A stretch of DNA of 64,000 nt from Taxillus chinensis (lineage: Eukaryota > Streptophyta > Magnoliopsida > Santalales > Loranthaceae), in assembly GCA_023512835.1 (NCBI GenBank), contig CM042091.1:4096348-4160347 (forward strand), given 5' to 3'. Made by a program: the position numbers and the translations under genes. The notes beneath the pieces are model-generated. The model made no database searches. It saw nothing but the letters and a program-made list of their open reading frames with translations, and was not told where the DNA came from. The stretch's first letter is position 1. Every line of letters begins with the position of its first letter. Positions 51,425-64,000 of this stretch are shown in pieces.

Positions 51425-54400
51425 GGCCGTTTCACAGTAAAGCGCACCGATGCGCGCGCAAGAGCAAGCTCGAGGGATGGGGGGGGCTGTTGTTGTGGGT
51501 TCGAGAGCACACTTTTTCTTCCTGCCGGTTGAGAGCGATGGTATTTATTTGTGCTATACTTAGCGATGGTATCAGCCGGTTGCGCACCTAGGTGCCCGCT
51601 ATGGTTTTTTTTTTTTTTTATTATTGATTTTAAAAGAGTGATCGCAAATACATTAAGCTTTTTAATTAAAAAACCTGTCCAAAACAAAAATCATTAATTA
51701 TTTTTAAAATGGTGCATTTAAATAGATTTAAATGTTTTTTGTTTTAAAATTTTATTATAAGTAAATTTGTAATTTTTTTAAAAATATTACAAATTACTTT
51801 TTATTTTAAAATTTAAACTTAATTATAACATAATATCTAAATATTTTTTCCTTTATTTTATTACCTATATTCATAGTATTATGTTTTTTATTATATATTT
51901 TAAAGAAATATACTATTTTAAAAACATATTTTCTTCCCACCAAATAAAATTATTTTCATATTATAATTCAACATAAACATAAAATAAAATATATAAATCA
52001 AAATTTGTTTCAAATAAACACCAAAAACATTTTTTACAATGTAAGTTTAATTGGATGTTATTACTTAATGCAAACTATGACATTTGTTGTGGCTATTTGT
52101 AAGTGTCTTTTTAAGAAAATTTGATTTCAACTTTTGTATTGTATTAAAGTTAAAATTTAATCTTAGTTTGAATTAAGCATTTGAAGGGAACAAAAAAATG
52201 GCATATTATTTAAATTTCGTAACTAAAATCTCACGCGCGCGTGCGTATATATATTACCAGTGAGATTTAGGGTGCGATATATAAACTATTAATATTAGTG
52301 TAATGCATGTCAAAAAATTATCATCTAAAACTACGAATAACAACATCTAGGTCACAAGTAGTAATAAAAAAACATACAAAACTCTCCAAATTCTTCTATA
52401 ATTAAATCCTATATAACTTTTTAAAGATGTATTATTCACTTATCACTATTAGGGTTAGCAACATCTTCATCGTTAATACTTTGAAACAATAAGTTATATT
52501 ATTAATTAAATCTAAATATTGATAGAAACAACAAAAAACTATATATATCATAGCATGTCAATTGTAATTATATATATATATATATATATCATAGTGATGA
52601 ATGGAAACATGACTCTTTTCATGTACATCAAACAATTCGTAACTATTGAATCTCATTTTGTTTGTGTTATATACACTTGCTTATGTCAATATAACATATA
52701 CAATGTTTAAACTACTCAAGGTAAAATAAGGTATCCAGATGTATTCCAAAAATAGTCGGTGACAACTATAGTTTAATTGTCATTGGTTTCAGTTGAGCCC
52801 ATTCCAAATTGATCCATACGAAAACTAGTGATAAAAGTAAGTATACTATTTTTTGTCAAAGCCTTATCCTTCGTGAGTTCTATTTAATTTTTTATATATA
52901 TAAGAAAACTTTTGACATATAGTAGTCAATTAATATATCGATAACTCTTAAACCATATCACACATGCACTCATATAACATAAAATATATGTTTATTAATG
53001 GTCGCGAGCCATACGTTATACAAATAACATTAACATGGAATTATAGACTAGGCTTTTATACGACTACTAGTTTATATATAAAAACTATTTTATATATATG
53101 ATACTTTATATAAAATTATGTTAATTTAATAGATTCACAACTTAACTAATTGGCTTATTCATTCCATATCATATATAATTAAATATCATTATGTACGATA
53201 TAATTAGATTAGTTTATATATCAAACTTTAGATGAATTTATGATTATGATACTATATTATTTAATTTGTTAACCTATAATTCTATTATTCACGCTAATAT
53301 AAATTTATTAATTTATGACTTTATATTAACCAACTATAATCATATAATTTGTTATACAAGAGTTTATATTAATGGTTATATATTAGTGTCTATGACTTTA
53401 TATTATTTTAAAGAAGATTTGATGTTATTATAACAAATCGCCAATAAATAAAAAGGTTTGAAATTATATATATATATATATATATTTATTTATATAATTA
53501 TATGTACAAAAGGGAGGACCCGTGCTTGTGTGTTACATAGCATTCAAACGAAAAATTAAATTAAGTATGGTAGTGAAAGAGAAGAAAGAATAATTTTTTA
53601 AAAAACAGAATACAATAAATTGAATTCAAAAAAACAAAAAAGAACATGCATTTGAATTCGAATTGGATTTTAAAACAATTGTTGCCGAGGTAAACTAAAA
53701 AACAACTTCAAAATGTGTTCACACATTATTTAAGTTGGATCTGATATAAAAAAAAAGTATTTCTCTCATGAGATCTACAAGGTTTGAATCCGTTAAAAAT
53801 TCATGTACATACTACAAACACCATTGGATATATTAGAAATTACACTGCATTTGGCATAACACGTTTTTGATATCATTTCAAAAAAATTAATCCATATATC
53901 AATTTAATAATAATATTAAATTAAAAGTAGCTTTTAGAAATAATGGGTTCCATATTTGATTTTTTAAAGTTTTCATAAATATTTTATAGTTTTAAATATA
54001 ATATAAAATTCCGGAGATTCAAGTATTTATTTATTTTTACTTTTCATATGTTTTATTATTTAAACCCATCAATTTTTTTTATTTTGTTAATTTAATTTTT
54101 AAAAGTATTCAATTTTCTTAAAACACATTGTAGATATTTGGTATAATGATAATATTTTTGAAAATATTTTAAAAAATAATAGGCAAATGAATTTAAAACT
54201 ATTTATGAGTGTTAGAATTTGAATCCATAAATTTAAAAAGTAATCATATTTTTATAAATAATATAATTTCATCACTATTATCTCTTTTATCAAATAAATA
54301 TTATTTTTAAATTATAATTCAATACTAATAAAATTCAGTTTTTATATAATTTTTGTTGGCAATGTATAAATCAATACTAGTTATATTTTTTCTGGTAATG

Positions 54401-54890
54401 TATAATTTTTTTTAATCATTTTTTTCGAAAAATAATGAAAAGCACTGAAAATAGTTTTAAAAAATAACTTATTTAGTTTAAAAATGAAAAGTTTTTTTCA
54501 TAAAAATATATTAATAAATTTCATATAGAAATTACTTTTTCGTTAACTATTTGAAATTACTGTGGCGTTGGGAAATTTTACTCTGCTTATTAAAATGTTT
54601 TTAGTTATATGGGAAAAAAAAACTTAAACGAAAATAAAATATATTGATAGGTTCAGCGAAAACCGCCCATTAGTGTCCAAATTTAATTAAAAAACAAAGT
54701 TATCAGAAAGTCACTGTCCAGGCCAAAAGTAGAAAGAGGCAATACGTTTCGATCCCCTCACACGCGCGTCGACCCAATTCGCTATTCTATCTCCACAACA
54801 TTTTCATTCATTTGAACGAGTTGCGCGACGCGACGCGCACATCGCGCGTGGAAAACTAATTACATTATTATTCGTTTTTAAAAATTATTA
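51425..54890. other. AT-rich intergenic DNA between divergent genes
   Basis: STE24 (minus) and the CBE1-like gene (plus) are transcribed away from this region, so it holds both promoters. No coding sequence was found. It contains (TA)n tracts at about 52570-52588 and 53466-53484 and otherwise AT-rich DNA. Confidence 0.7.
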
Positions 54891-54899
54891 TTATTATTA

Positions 54900-55106
54900 T
54901 TTCTCTCTCTCTCTCTCTCTCCGCTCCTGCAACAGGAAGGATTAAGGTAGGAGAAGAAGAGAGACGAGACCAGGCAGAGACCCTCCTCCTTCGCAGTCTC
55001 TCTCTCGCTCCCGCTCCCGCTCCCGCTCCGAAGAAACCAGGTCGTCGAAGCATCCTCTGGGTCTCACGCCTCTACAACCCCTCCTTCTATCGCTACACTC
55101 TACACC

Positions 55107-55149
<43 letters not shown>

Positions 55150-55175
55150 TCCGACCGCATCGCTGCACGATCCAG
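54900..55175 (+). other. Probable 5' untranslated exon of the CBE1-like gene
   Basis: A pyrimidine-rich stretch with (CT)n at 54902-54920 and 55109-55144, four GCTCCC units near 55007-55028, and a good donor GATCCAG/GTTCCT after 55175. An acceptor at 55878-55879 (GCTCGGCAG) lies ten bases before the start codon, so a leader intron 55176-55879 is likely. The transcription start is not defined; 54900 is only where the pyrimidine-rich sequence begins. Confidence 0.5.
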
Positions 55176-55889
55176 GTTCCTTACCGCTTCTTCGCATTCA
55201 ATGAAACCCTAGGGAGGGGATTCGAATCCGAACAATTGGAATCTCATTTTTTCGTCGATGTTAGAGAGAGTGATCCGACCTTACGGACCAATTTGACCAA
55301 ATCCTAACCCCCAAATTGCGCGCCCGATGCCCAGTAGGAACAGTACGCGTCGTTTTTCATCCACTTCCGAGGGTTCGCACGCACTTTTAAGGCCGATTTA
55401 TGAGTCATAGGTTGTCTTTGTTTGGAATCTAGTACGGATTCGGAGGGATTCGATAGAGGGAGTTCGTTCGGCACTGGCTGGATTAGGTCGTCGGCTGAGC
55501 TAGATCGCGGAGTGGCACAATTTTTTACCAGCCCTTATAGATCGTATTTCAGGTTTTATTTATTATTTATTTATACTAGCCGTTTTTTCTTCGTCCTTAA
55601 AAGTCGTTGGAACTGAAAATATATGAAAATGCACTGTTTTGGAAGCTTCTGATTATATCGAGTGTTTGCCACGGTGCACTGTGTGTGGGGTTTTGGGATT
55701 ATCTAGACTAGAGATGGGCAGTGTATAAACTTGGTGGAGATAATTGGGTACTGCACAATTTGTAGGTTGGTATGTTCTTTGGGTGTTGTTTACTGTTCAG
55801 TGGGTTTCTGCTTTCCTTGCTGACATAAAGCTTCAAGAAGCAACGCGATCAGCTCCCTTCGTGCTATCTTGCTCGGCAGGCATCGGAGA

Positions 55890-58800
55890 ATGAGTTTGGA
55901 AATTGAAGAACCACTGTTACCGGATCATCCTGGTGAAGCAATTCAAGAATCTAAAAGGTATTTGACTCTTATTTTATGCAAATTTTATTATGTAAAAGGG
56001 CCCTTTCATGTCATTCAAATAGTACTTTTGTCTAAATAACTTTGTTCATAATCCATGTTGCAGGAAGGCTAAAATTTCGTACTCTAGAGATTTTCTTTTA
56101 TCGTTAAGTGAATTGGATGTTTGCAAAAAATTACCAAGTGGATTTGACGAATCAGCTCTCAGGTTTGCTACAAATTTTATGCATTCAATATTCTTGGTTT
56201 CTGTTATTTGGTCACTTTCATCATGGTACATGTTGTACTTATGTTTTGTTTTTATATTTTTTTTTCCAAAATACTAGTGATTTTAATGATGCTTCCCACA
56301 TCGTACAAGATCGGCAAAGAATTTCTGGCAATTATCCATTGCAAGGGTTCAGACGTAATGAATATGGCTCTTCGCCACCTACTAGAGGGGATTTAAATAA
56401 TCAATCTCGAGGAATTCAGGGAAAGTGGGATAGTCGTCCTCCTGGTCGAACTGATAGAGATAGTGATTCACAATTTGAGCGAGATTCTGGTATAGTTTAA
56501 GCAATACATTTTTATTTATTTAGTTATAAAATGATATGTTATCCTCTTTATGCTGATTTTATAGGAAACAAACTGGAAAAGTTAATTTCCATGTATATCT
56601 CAGGTGATTTTTTTTTTGAAAGGTGAAGTTTTATTGAGTCACTAAGCAAGTGACATGAAATTACAAAGTACAACACGTGCTTTTTTTGCTTGCCTTGGGT
56701 GTGTGCGTGTGATTTTCACACGTGGTTTCTGACTGTAGCTGCAGTGTGTTGAGAATTTATCTTTGCCCAGCTAGTTGCTGTCCAAGTATCACCTAATTTA
56801 TTTAACATAATATCTTGTATTGCTGTCTAAGCTCTCATAAGCGGTTCATTATTACTTATTTGCAGATCCTGGAAGGCGCGGGGACCAATCTCGACGGTCT
56901 TGGCAAAATCCCGAGCAGCATGATGGCCTTCTAGGAAGTGGTTCTTATCCAAGGCCATCTGGATATGCTGCAGGGCTGTCAGCTCCAAAGTTTGGAGCTA
57001 GTGATCAGCACCAAATCAACAAGAGTACCGAACCATATCAACCTCCTCGTCCCTATAAGGTCTCTTTTATGCCTGTCTTTCCTTCATTGTGATGCTGTTT
57101 GCGTTCTCAGAAAAATATTAAATTATTATCGTGGAATTGATCTCTGGAGTAATTTGAAAAGTCAAAGTGATATGGTAGTTTTTCTTTTTAATATAACTGC
57201 ATGCTTAATTTATTATGAGTTGGAAGTTTTAAGTAGTATATATTTATATATTGTCTTTTTGTCCAGGCAATACCTCATCCGCGCAAAGACACTAAGGACT
57301 CATATAATGATGAAACATTTGGTTCTTCTGAGTGTAGGAGTCAAGATAGAGCTGAAGAAGAGAGAAAGAGAAGAGGTGATGACTTGTATCAAAGATTGTG
57401 CACTTGAGCTAATTATTGGAGTATTGGACCTTCTACTTAATTGAACTAATTATTGGACCATCTACTTATAAATTCTGTTAGAGAGAAAGAGTGAGTAGAA
57501 TTAGATGCATTACTATGGTTAATTGAGCACATATATCTGACATTAGTGTTGGGTTTAAGCCACGCCTTATGGGCCTAATCGTTAATCCCAACTCCTATTT
57601 CCCAATACTTCCAATCCCCAAAATATTAAGACTAGCAACCAATGTCCTCTTTTCTCTGGTTTGTGTTAAGGTTGTAAAAGATGCTGGATGGTGCTGGGTA
57701 CTATCTGGAGTATAGTGGATTAGATGGCACAACTTCTATGGTTTTCGTATTTTTTACTTATTTTAAATAAATATTCATTAAAAAAATCATAATATATTAA
57801 TATCACAATATTTCTAGATGGTTTTCATATTTCTGATGTCTGAATGGTATTTTCCTGAATCAATAATTTATGAAAATATCACCCATTGGTAGGGTAGAAA
57901 AACAAAAGAAGAAGAAGAAGAAGATAGTTTCAATATTTTGTTCAATCAATTAGGAATACATAACAGTCACTAACAAAATCATTGAGTAGACACATGAATT
58001 TGTACATTCTCCCCACTTTTGATGTTAATTAATGATTATAAGAAAAGGGTTCAAGTGGCTACTTAAGCAGTCAAGAGCAGTGAAGACGGTATTCCAAAAA
58101 AAAAAACCAAAATCCAGAAGCAGTTTTCTGGGTTGGACCAGACAATGGAGGCACCATCTCGGACTAGACAGCAGTCTAAACTTTCTTTAAAACTATGGAT
58201 TTTACAGCAATGATTTTGTAATAAATTGATGTCAACTCTGAAATTTGATTGATTGTTATTTCAGCTGCATTTGAGTTGATGAGAAAGGAACAAAAAGAAT
58301 TGCAGGAAAAGCAGAAATTGAATCTAGATCAGCATAAAGAAAGGCCTCTTTCAGATGTGTCTGCATTGCTGGAGGATCCCAAAGACAATAAGAAATTGGA
58401 GTCAGTGATAGAATCATATCCACATAATGTCTCTGGGAAGGCTTCCTTTTATTCACAAGCTCCAGCATCCAGACCACTTGTACCCCCAGGTTTTGCAAGC
58501 ACCGGTCAAGAGAAGAATCTTGGAATAAAAGCTTTAACCCATTCACCTCTAGAAGGGGTATCCATCTGCATTTATATCAATTACTGATACTTGGTATCTG
58601 CTAGTTGATACTTTAGTTTTGATTTTCCCTCTTTTAGAATAGCTGTAGAAGATTTTTTTGATAAGGGCATGAAGCCCGTTGCATTATTTTGATAGATTAC
58701 TGATAGAAGATTTTGTTCAGGATCACAAGTAATCAAATGGATGTACAGATATAAAATAGAAAAGCACAAACAAGTAGCTACAGATAGATAGCTAAATAAA

Positions 58801-61800
58801 TTAGTGGGCAATTTAATGAGTTGGATGGATAGATGGTTATCTGAATAAATTAACAAGGTGCCTAAATTGGTAGAAAACTAAGTACACAATTAAACTGGTG
58901 GATAGATATTTAAAAGAATAAACAAAAGACACCCTGATTATTAGTTTTCTCAGAGATGCTTTAAGGAAGAGTAGGTATTTTGTTTTAGAAAATTTTGGTG
59001 CTGCTTTTCTTGTTTCTGTGAATTTGAAAGCATTGTTTGCTTCAATACGATTGGTGGATATATATTTAAAAGAACAAATAATACACACCCTGATTATTAT
59101 TGTGTTTGGAGATAGATGCTTTAAGGAAGAGGGGCTATTTTGTGCTGAAAAATTTGGTGCAGCTTTTCTTGTTTGTGTGAATTCGAAAGCATTGTTTGCT
59201 TCAATATTTCACTTTTATTGGTGGATAGATATTTAATAGAACAACTAAACTAAACCCTGATTATTAGCGTGTTTGGAGATGCTTTACGGAAGAGAAGCTA
59301 TTTTGTGCTGAAAAATTTGGTGCAGCTTTTCTTGTTTGTGTGAATTCGAAAGCATTGTTTGCTTCAATATTTCACTTTTATTGGTGGATAGATATTTAAT
59401 AGAACAACTAAACTAAACCCTGATTATTAGCGTGTTTGGAGATGCTTTACGGAAGAGAAGCTATTCTGTGCTAGAAAATTTTCGTGCAGCTTTTTTTTAT
59501 GTGAATTTAAAAGCATTGTTTGCTTCAGTTTAGTTTTGATTGTTGGTCACTAACTCATTTGCTTCATATTTCATAGGAATTCTTTACTACTCTTGTGCGA
59601 ATTTATTTTTGCCCCTGTTATTGTCTAATAATCTATTTTCCTTATAGGAGGTCAGGAATCTTCCACTCGAGGATAGTTGGCTGCATGCCAAAGATAGCAC
59701 TGCGTTAAATAGAGTTCCTGTTAATCAAAAAGAAAACCAGTCAGCACTGAAAATGGGCTTTGGTGGGCAACAGTTTGAAACTGTCCATGTTCAACATGAT
59801 GACAAGGGGGAAAAGAATCTGAGTCTATTGTCGGTCTTAGAGGTATCTAATGAGTTAATAAGAATGGATGAACCAACACCATACACAACATCCAGTGCGT
59901 TGCAGCCCGTTAAAGCTGTGGATGATAGAAATATTATAAAGCTTAGCAATGAGAAGTTTATGGGGCTTGGAAACAAGGTTGACACAGTTCAGGATCAGTC
60001 AAAAACAATCCTAGAGAAGCTTTTTGACACTGCTTTAACAATAAATAATGGGGGTTCGCCGCTGAAAATTGAGGTAACTATGAACGTTGAAATCAATTTC
60101 AATTTTCAAATTGTTGCTTTGTATTCTGTGTGATCTTGCCAAAACTTATTACTCCTTCTTCTGTTGGGTTTTTAATTCTCCTGTATGCAGCATGTTCTGT
60201 TCTCACTTTAAGTGTTCATGAGTGGCCGTTAATTATTGAAGTTCCTTCCTCATTTTCGTTATATTTTTCATGGGTTCTCTGTATTTCCACCGAATCTAAA
60301 TGAATTGACCTCAAACTATTGAAATTTAAAGATTAGCTTGGCCCACTTGTTATAATCAATTCTAATATCACAAAAATTTTCGCTGCCTGCCAGTGTAGGG
60401 TTGGGAATGGATTTGTACATGTTATTGGAGATAACACTTCGTGTTCTGTTATGTGATTTTGGAAATTGTTTTGTTGTCATTAAATCTTAACACTATTGAT
60501 TTGTGTTGCTCTAATAGCCTCGTGACAATAAAGATGGCTTGTGGAGTTCAGATACAAACCAATCCTCAAAATTTGCTCCTTTGTTTCTTCAAGAAGGTAT
60601 TTCCTGTTAATATGTTTGCTTTGGCATTTTTTTTCTTTTCAAAATTACAGATTTTTTGGATTTTCTTTGAACTGCAATTCATTTTTTATTTGGTAAATCG
60701 TGTAGTTGAATTCTTTTTTTCATCATATATTACAGAAAAAAGCCCAGTGGATGGTTGTTCATCTGGCAGGTCCAGTGACTTGCTTTCAATAATTGTCGGT
60801 GGATCCAAAGACGGACCCAGAGTTCCTGAAATGAAATCCATGGAGCAAATTTTACCAGGATGCCCTTTCGATAATTCTGACATTAAGAATGATCAGATAA
60901 CATCTAACATGTTACCTAGTACGATTGAGATCTCTGATCAACTTTGCAGTAATAATATTTCAGATAAAATCCCACCAGTTCTTACGTGTGAAGATCTCGA
61001 GCAATCAATCCTTTCTGGAATCAATGAAAATAGTTCTGATTTGTCTATACAAGGTTGTAGTCTTCTCCCCCAAAAAACCAATCAGCCAACAAGAAGTGCT
61101 AGTGATGATCATGCATCCCAGCACCTTCTCTCATTGCTACAAAAGGGAGCAGGCTTGCAAGAAATCGTACCAACCCCCAATCATGATATGGTATTGTCAG
61201 AGAGGCAGCTTGTTCTTGAAGCAGGATATACTGGAACTACCGCACCTAACAATTCTAAAATGGAAAATGCAGAAAAAGTTCACGATTCGGGGAGTGCTCT
61301 GACGCTTGAAACCCTTTTTGGATCAGCTTTCATGAAGGAACTGCAGGATTCAGTTGGATCTGCACGAATTGATGTTTCAGAGCCTCATGCGCCAGCCTCT
61401 TCAGTGGTAGATGGGGTTCATTTTCCGAGGACAGCCAATGGAATTGGGTCAAGTAGGAGCAGTTGTGAGGGTGGCATTTCAACATTAAACAACAAACAAG
61501 AAACCAAATTGGGTAATATTGAAGGTCATTGGTTACCTGATGATTCCCAACAGCAAATGAATTCAATGAACATTCCTACTGAAGTAGGGGTCAAACCTGG
61601 TGGATTTGATACAGAAGTTGAATTTCATCTGCCTGAAGAGGAAAGCCTGTTAACCGGAAGTGTTCCTGCAGGTTCCTCATTTATTCCCCCCATGAATGCT
61701 ACTAAACCCCTATTGTCATCTTTCCCTAATATGCCAGTTGAAATTGCTGAAAATCTAATAGCTCTAGATGCAAGGTTCAGGGATGAACGGCCCTTGAGGG

Positions 61801-62657
61801 GAGCTCTAGATGGCCCACCTTTTTGGCACAATCCTCATAATTTGATGGAGTCCGAGATTCCACATCAGAACATTCATCCCCAACCTTCTCAGCTCCTGAA
61901 TCCTCAAGTTAATCATGGAAGGCCATTGCTCCATCCATTAATTTCTCATGCTGCTCATATCAATCCTCAATTGAAGTTCATGCCACAAGGGAGTAGCATG
62001 CCCCACAATGTTCCGCCAGCCCATCAACTTCCTGGAAATATGCTCGGCTCTCAAATCCAGCATCCTAAAACTGCATTATCAAGTTTTGATCATGCCAATT
62101 ATCATCCTTTGCTGCAGAAAATGCACATGCTAGACAACTTTCCACCGCCTCATAGCTCTCACCTACTTCCAGGATTTTCCAGAGGTGCAGCATTGCCCTC
62201 TCAGCCCAACAATCGCCCAACTGGCTTTACGCAGGATGCAAACATGATGAATAATTTTCAATTTGGCCATCAGAACCCCAACCTTGGCCATGCTCCAATG
62301 CCCATGCCAGGTAAAAGCTCCCGTGGTTTTGTAGTAGTCTATTTCCTTTATTTTCAAAAATTTTAATGCTGAATCACAAATAAGTGGAGAACCATCTGTC
62401 CTTAGAAATTCAGATGAGCTAATTATCATTATTTAATGCTGCTCTTCTTATATAGTGTTTTTTTAAAAATTATTTTATTCTCCTGTTTTTTTTCAGCTCC
62501 TGATGTTGCTGGTAGAAGCAGTCACCCCGAGGCACTCCAGAGGCTGTTCAATATGGAATTCAGGTCAAACTCCAATCAAATGAGCCCCTTTTCCATTGCT
62601 GGCCATGCCCAAGGATTGCAGGGAGATGGGCTAGACATAGGCTTTAGATATAGATAG
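55890..62657 (+). CDS. eIF4E-binding protein, CBE1-like
   Basis: Ten coding exons: 55890-55957, 56064-56162, 56278-56489, 56866-57059, 57267-57375, 58265-58557, 59648-60073, 60518-60596, 60736-62310 and 62497-62657. They join in frame to 1071 residues. YSRDFLL at residues 29-35 is a canonical Y-x4-L-hydrophobic eIF4E-binding motif, and RKAKISYSRDFLLSLSELD resembles the start of Arabidopsis CBE1 (At4g01290), a plant cap-complex protein. The rest looks disordered: an RNEYGSSPPTRG patch, Arg/Asp/Ser-rich stretches, a charged helix (AAFELMRKEQKELQEKQ), Ser-rich regions in the large exon, and a Pro/His/Asn-rich C-terminus ending in LQRLFNMEFRS. By family it likely acts in the cytoplasm on capped mRNA. 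The model is well supported; the ortholog name is from memory. Confidence 0.85.
58899..59540 (+). repeat. Four-copy tandem repeat in intron 6 of the CBE1-like gene
   Basis: A unit of about 156-167 bp recurs with GATAGATATTTAA-type sequence at 58901, 59057, 59224 and 59387. Each is followed by CCCTGATTATTA, GGAGATGCTTTA, then AAAGCATTGTTTGCTTCA. Copies three and four are almost identical; copies one and two are more diverged; copy four is truncated near 59540. Confidence 0.85.
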
Positions 62658-63404
62658 GGAGGCGGGCACCTTCCTGTCTATGGCCACTCACCGTATCCAA
62701 CTCCTTGGTTGAAGGATGTTCTTTTAAATTGGGATTGGTTGGGGCATTGTAATTTATGGATTTTTCTCCCTTCCATCTCGGTGAAACTTGGTTTTTTTTA
62801 ATGACGCAAGATACATAGGAAAAGCTGTGAACTTGGTCGTAAGTAGCGTTTCTTGTCAGATGTATAGTTTTTTTACGTCCTTGATTGACGCCCAATTAGA
62901 TCTAAGTAACAACAACAACAATAATAATCATGATAATAATAATAATAATATCTACAGACATGGCTTCCACTTTTATAGTCGGATGCTCAAACAAACTCTC
63001 ACCAACTGGACAACGAAGTACAAAGCTCTATATATTAATATTATATGATAATATAATATACATGCAGGTCTCGGACAACCTGTCTGCCATAAATTCTGAA
63101 TGCTTTAGGGTATAGATACATAATATTGACCAACATTTCCTCACTACCAAATCATACTGTTCATATCCCCTTAAATGCCTCAAGTTGCTTGGGTACGTAA
63201 CGCTGAGCATGCTCCAAACAGATGATTTAGATTTCACTCTGTGATTATGAAGGTTCATGTTAGCAACCAGATGTGAAGGTATGAAAAAGCTGTTAAAGCA
63301 GCGAATTTAGAATGTAGGCAATTGCTCGACCCGTCTCTGTTTCCTTGCATATATGAATTGGCATAACGCAGCAGCATGCATATTATTTTTTTGCAAAGGC
63401 TGGG
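62658..63404. other. Space between convergent genes
   Basis: The CBE1-like gene (plus) and the MYB gene (minus) converge here, so the region holds both 3' untranslated ends. An (AAC/AAT)n tract lies at about 62908-62950. No coding sequence was found. Confidence 0.7.
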
Positions 63405-64000
63405 TTAAGCCGTTTCAAGGTCAAAGTCGTATGAGGAGAGCAGCCTTCTCTGCACCACATCCAGAAAGGCTAGAACTTAGAACAGAGAAGTTTAAATTTC
63501 TTAAATAAATAAATAACATTAAAATAAGTAAATAAATAAACAAAATCTTAAGCTCTTGAAACACCCCATGCAAATATGGTCAGCAGAGCGCTTACATGAT
63601 CCTCAAATTCAGGGCTCGACAAATTGATGGTGAGGTTTTTCATTAACACCAACACCTGATCAAGGTCCATCAAAGGTTGTCATTTGAAACAGGAAAAGCA
63701 ATGGAAAGGAAAAAAAGAAGAAGAGAAAACAGCAAGTACAAAACTAAAGATATGAAGCCATCATGAGAGACGATAACAAATAACCACTGGAGGCATTAAT
63801 AAGAATGTTGCATTCAGGCCTAGACGTGAAGCTACTACACATGGAAAGGAAAATATAAAACAAACAAGAAAGGCCCTAATGTAAAAAGGAAACTCAATTA
63901 CCAGTACAACAAATGCTTGAGAAAGACAATCTAACATACCGTTTCAACATTTATTGGGTCCATCTTCTTTAATTTTTGCAATTGTTCACTTGCATCAGGA
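63405..64000 (-). CDS. REVEILLE 6/8-type MYB protein, C-terminal part
   Basis: Partial gene running off the window end. Minus-strand exons are 63940-64000 (incomplete), 63596-63655 and 63405-63449. They read QKLKKMDPINVET, then VLVLMKNLTINLSSPEFEDH, then RRLLSSYDFDLETA and a stop, with clean GT-AG introns and no frame break. This is the conserved C-terminal signature (DPI-ETVL-LMRNL-NL-SPDFE-H-RLLSSYD) of the LCL group of REVEILLE single-MYB clock factors. The MYB DNA-binding domain would lie beyond position 64000, so it cannot be confirmed here. Confidence 0.65.

Noticed and set aside
54868..55160. Arg-Glu repeat frames on the minus strand
   Set aside because: They are produced by (CT)n tracts in the leader of the CBE1-like gene.
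55215..55235. Sequence resembling a tRNA B box (GATTCGAATCC)
   Set aside because: No A box at the right distance and no cloverleaf arms can be drawn; it is inside the probable leader intron.

Overview
The window is nuclear DNA of a flowering plant. The evidence is long AT-rich intergenic DNA, dense (TA)n and (CT)n microsatellites, GT-AG introns, and plant-specific gene families (S1/SPH, GH28 polygalacturonase, group B MAP kinase, REVEILLE MYB). Coding GC is uneven: the S1, polygalacturonase and SmB genes are GC-rich at third positions, while the STE24 and CBE1-like genes are AT-rich. The species cannot be fixed from the sequence alone.

Layout. 1-3.6 kb is AT-rich with no gene. 3.7-4.2 kb (+) holds a secreted S1/SPH-family protein. 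6.2-8.3 kb (-) holds a five-exon polygalacturonase. 8.5-15.8 kb is gene-free but carries several transposon remnants, including a clean 788 bp hAT-type element. 15.8-20.3 kb (-) holds a six-exon group B (MPK4-like) MAP kinase. 20.7-27.0 kb is mostly gene-free. 27.0-27.8 kb (-) holds the spliceosomal SmB protein. 31.5-34.25 kb (-) holds a seven-exon membrane-anchored receptor-like kinase of the At1g01540 type. 40.05-51.4 kb (-) holds the 14-exon CAAX protease STE24, whose introns carry a decayed LINE, LTR fragments and a MITE. 51.5-54.9 kb has no gene. 54.9-62.7 kb (+) holds an 11-exon gene encoding a 1071-residue protein with a canonical eIF4E-binding motif (CBE1-like). The window ends inside the 3' part of a REVEILLE 6/8-type MYB gene (-).

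The genes do not form a pathway. I assembled each multi-exon model by hand from splice signals and reading-frame continuity; all of them close in frame.

The most distinctive signal is a set of PIF/Harbinger-like MITEs. Their ends begin GAGC and they are flanked by TAA or TTA duplications. At least two carry GC-rich pieces that read as captured host coding sequence: a PADRE/DUF4228 fragment at 46.05-46.5 kb and a probable protein disulfide isomerase fragment at 23.5-23.76 kb. Other points are a perfect 22 bp inverted repeat at 5.64-5.79 kb, a decayed tandem copy of the last STE24 exon, a C18-T24 tract (coding strand) just upstream of an STE24 splice acceptor, and a Cys in place of Tyr in the MAP kinase glycine-rich loop. 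I saw no wholly new gene system.
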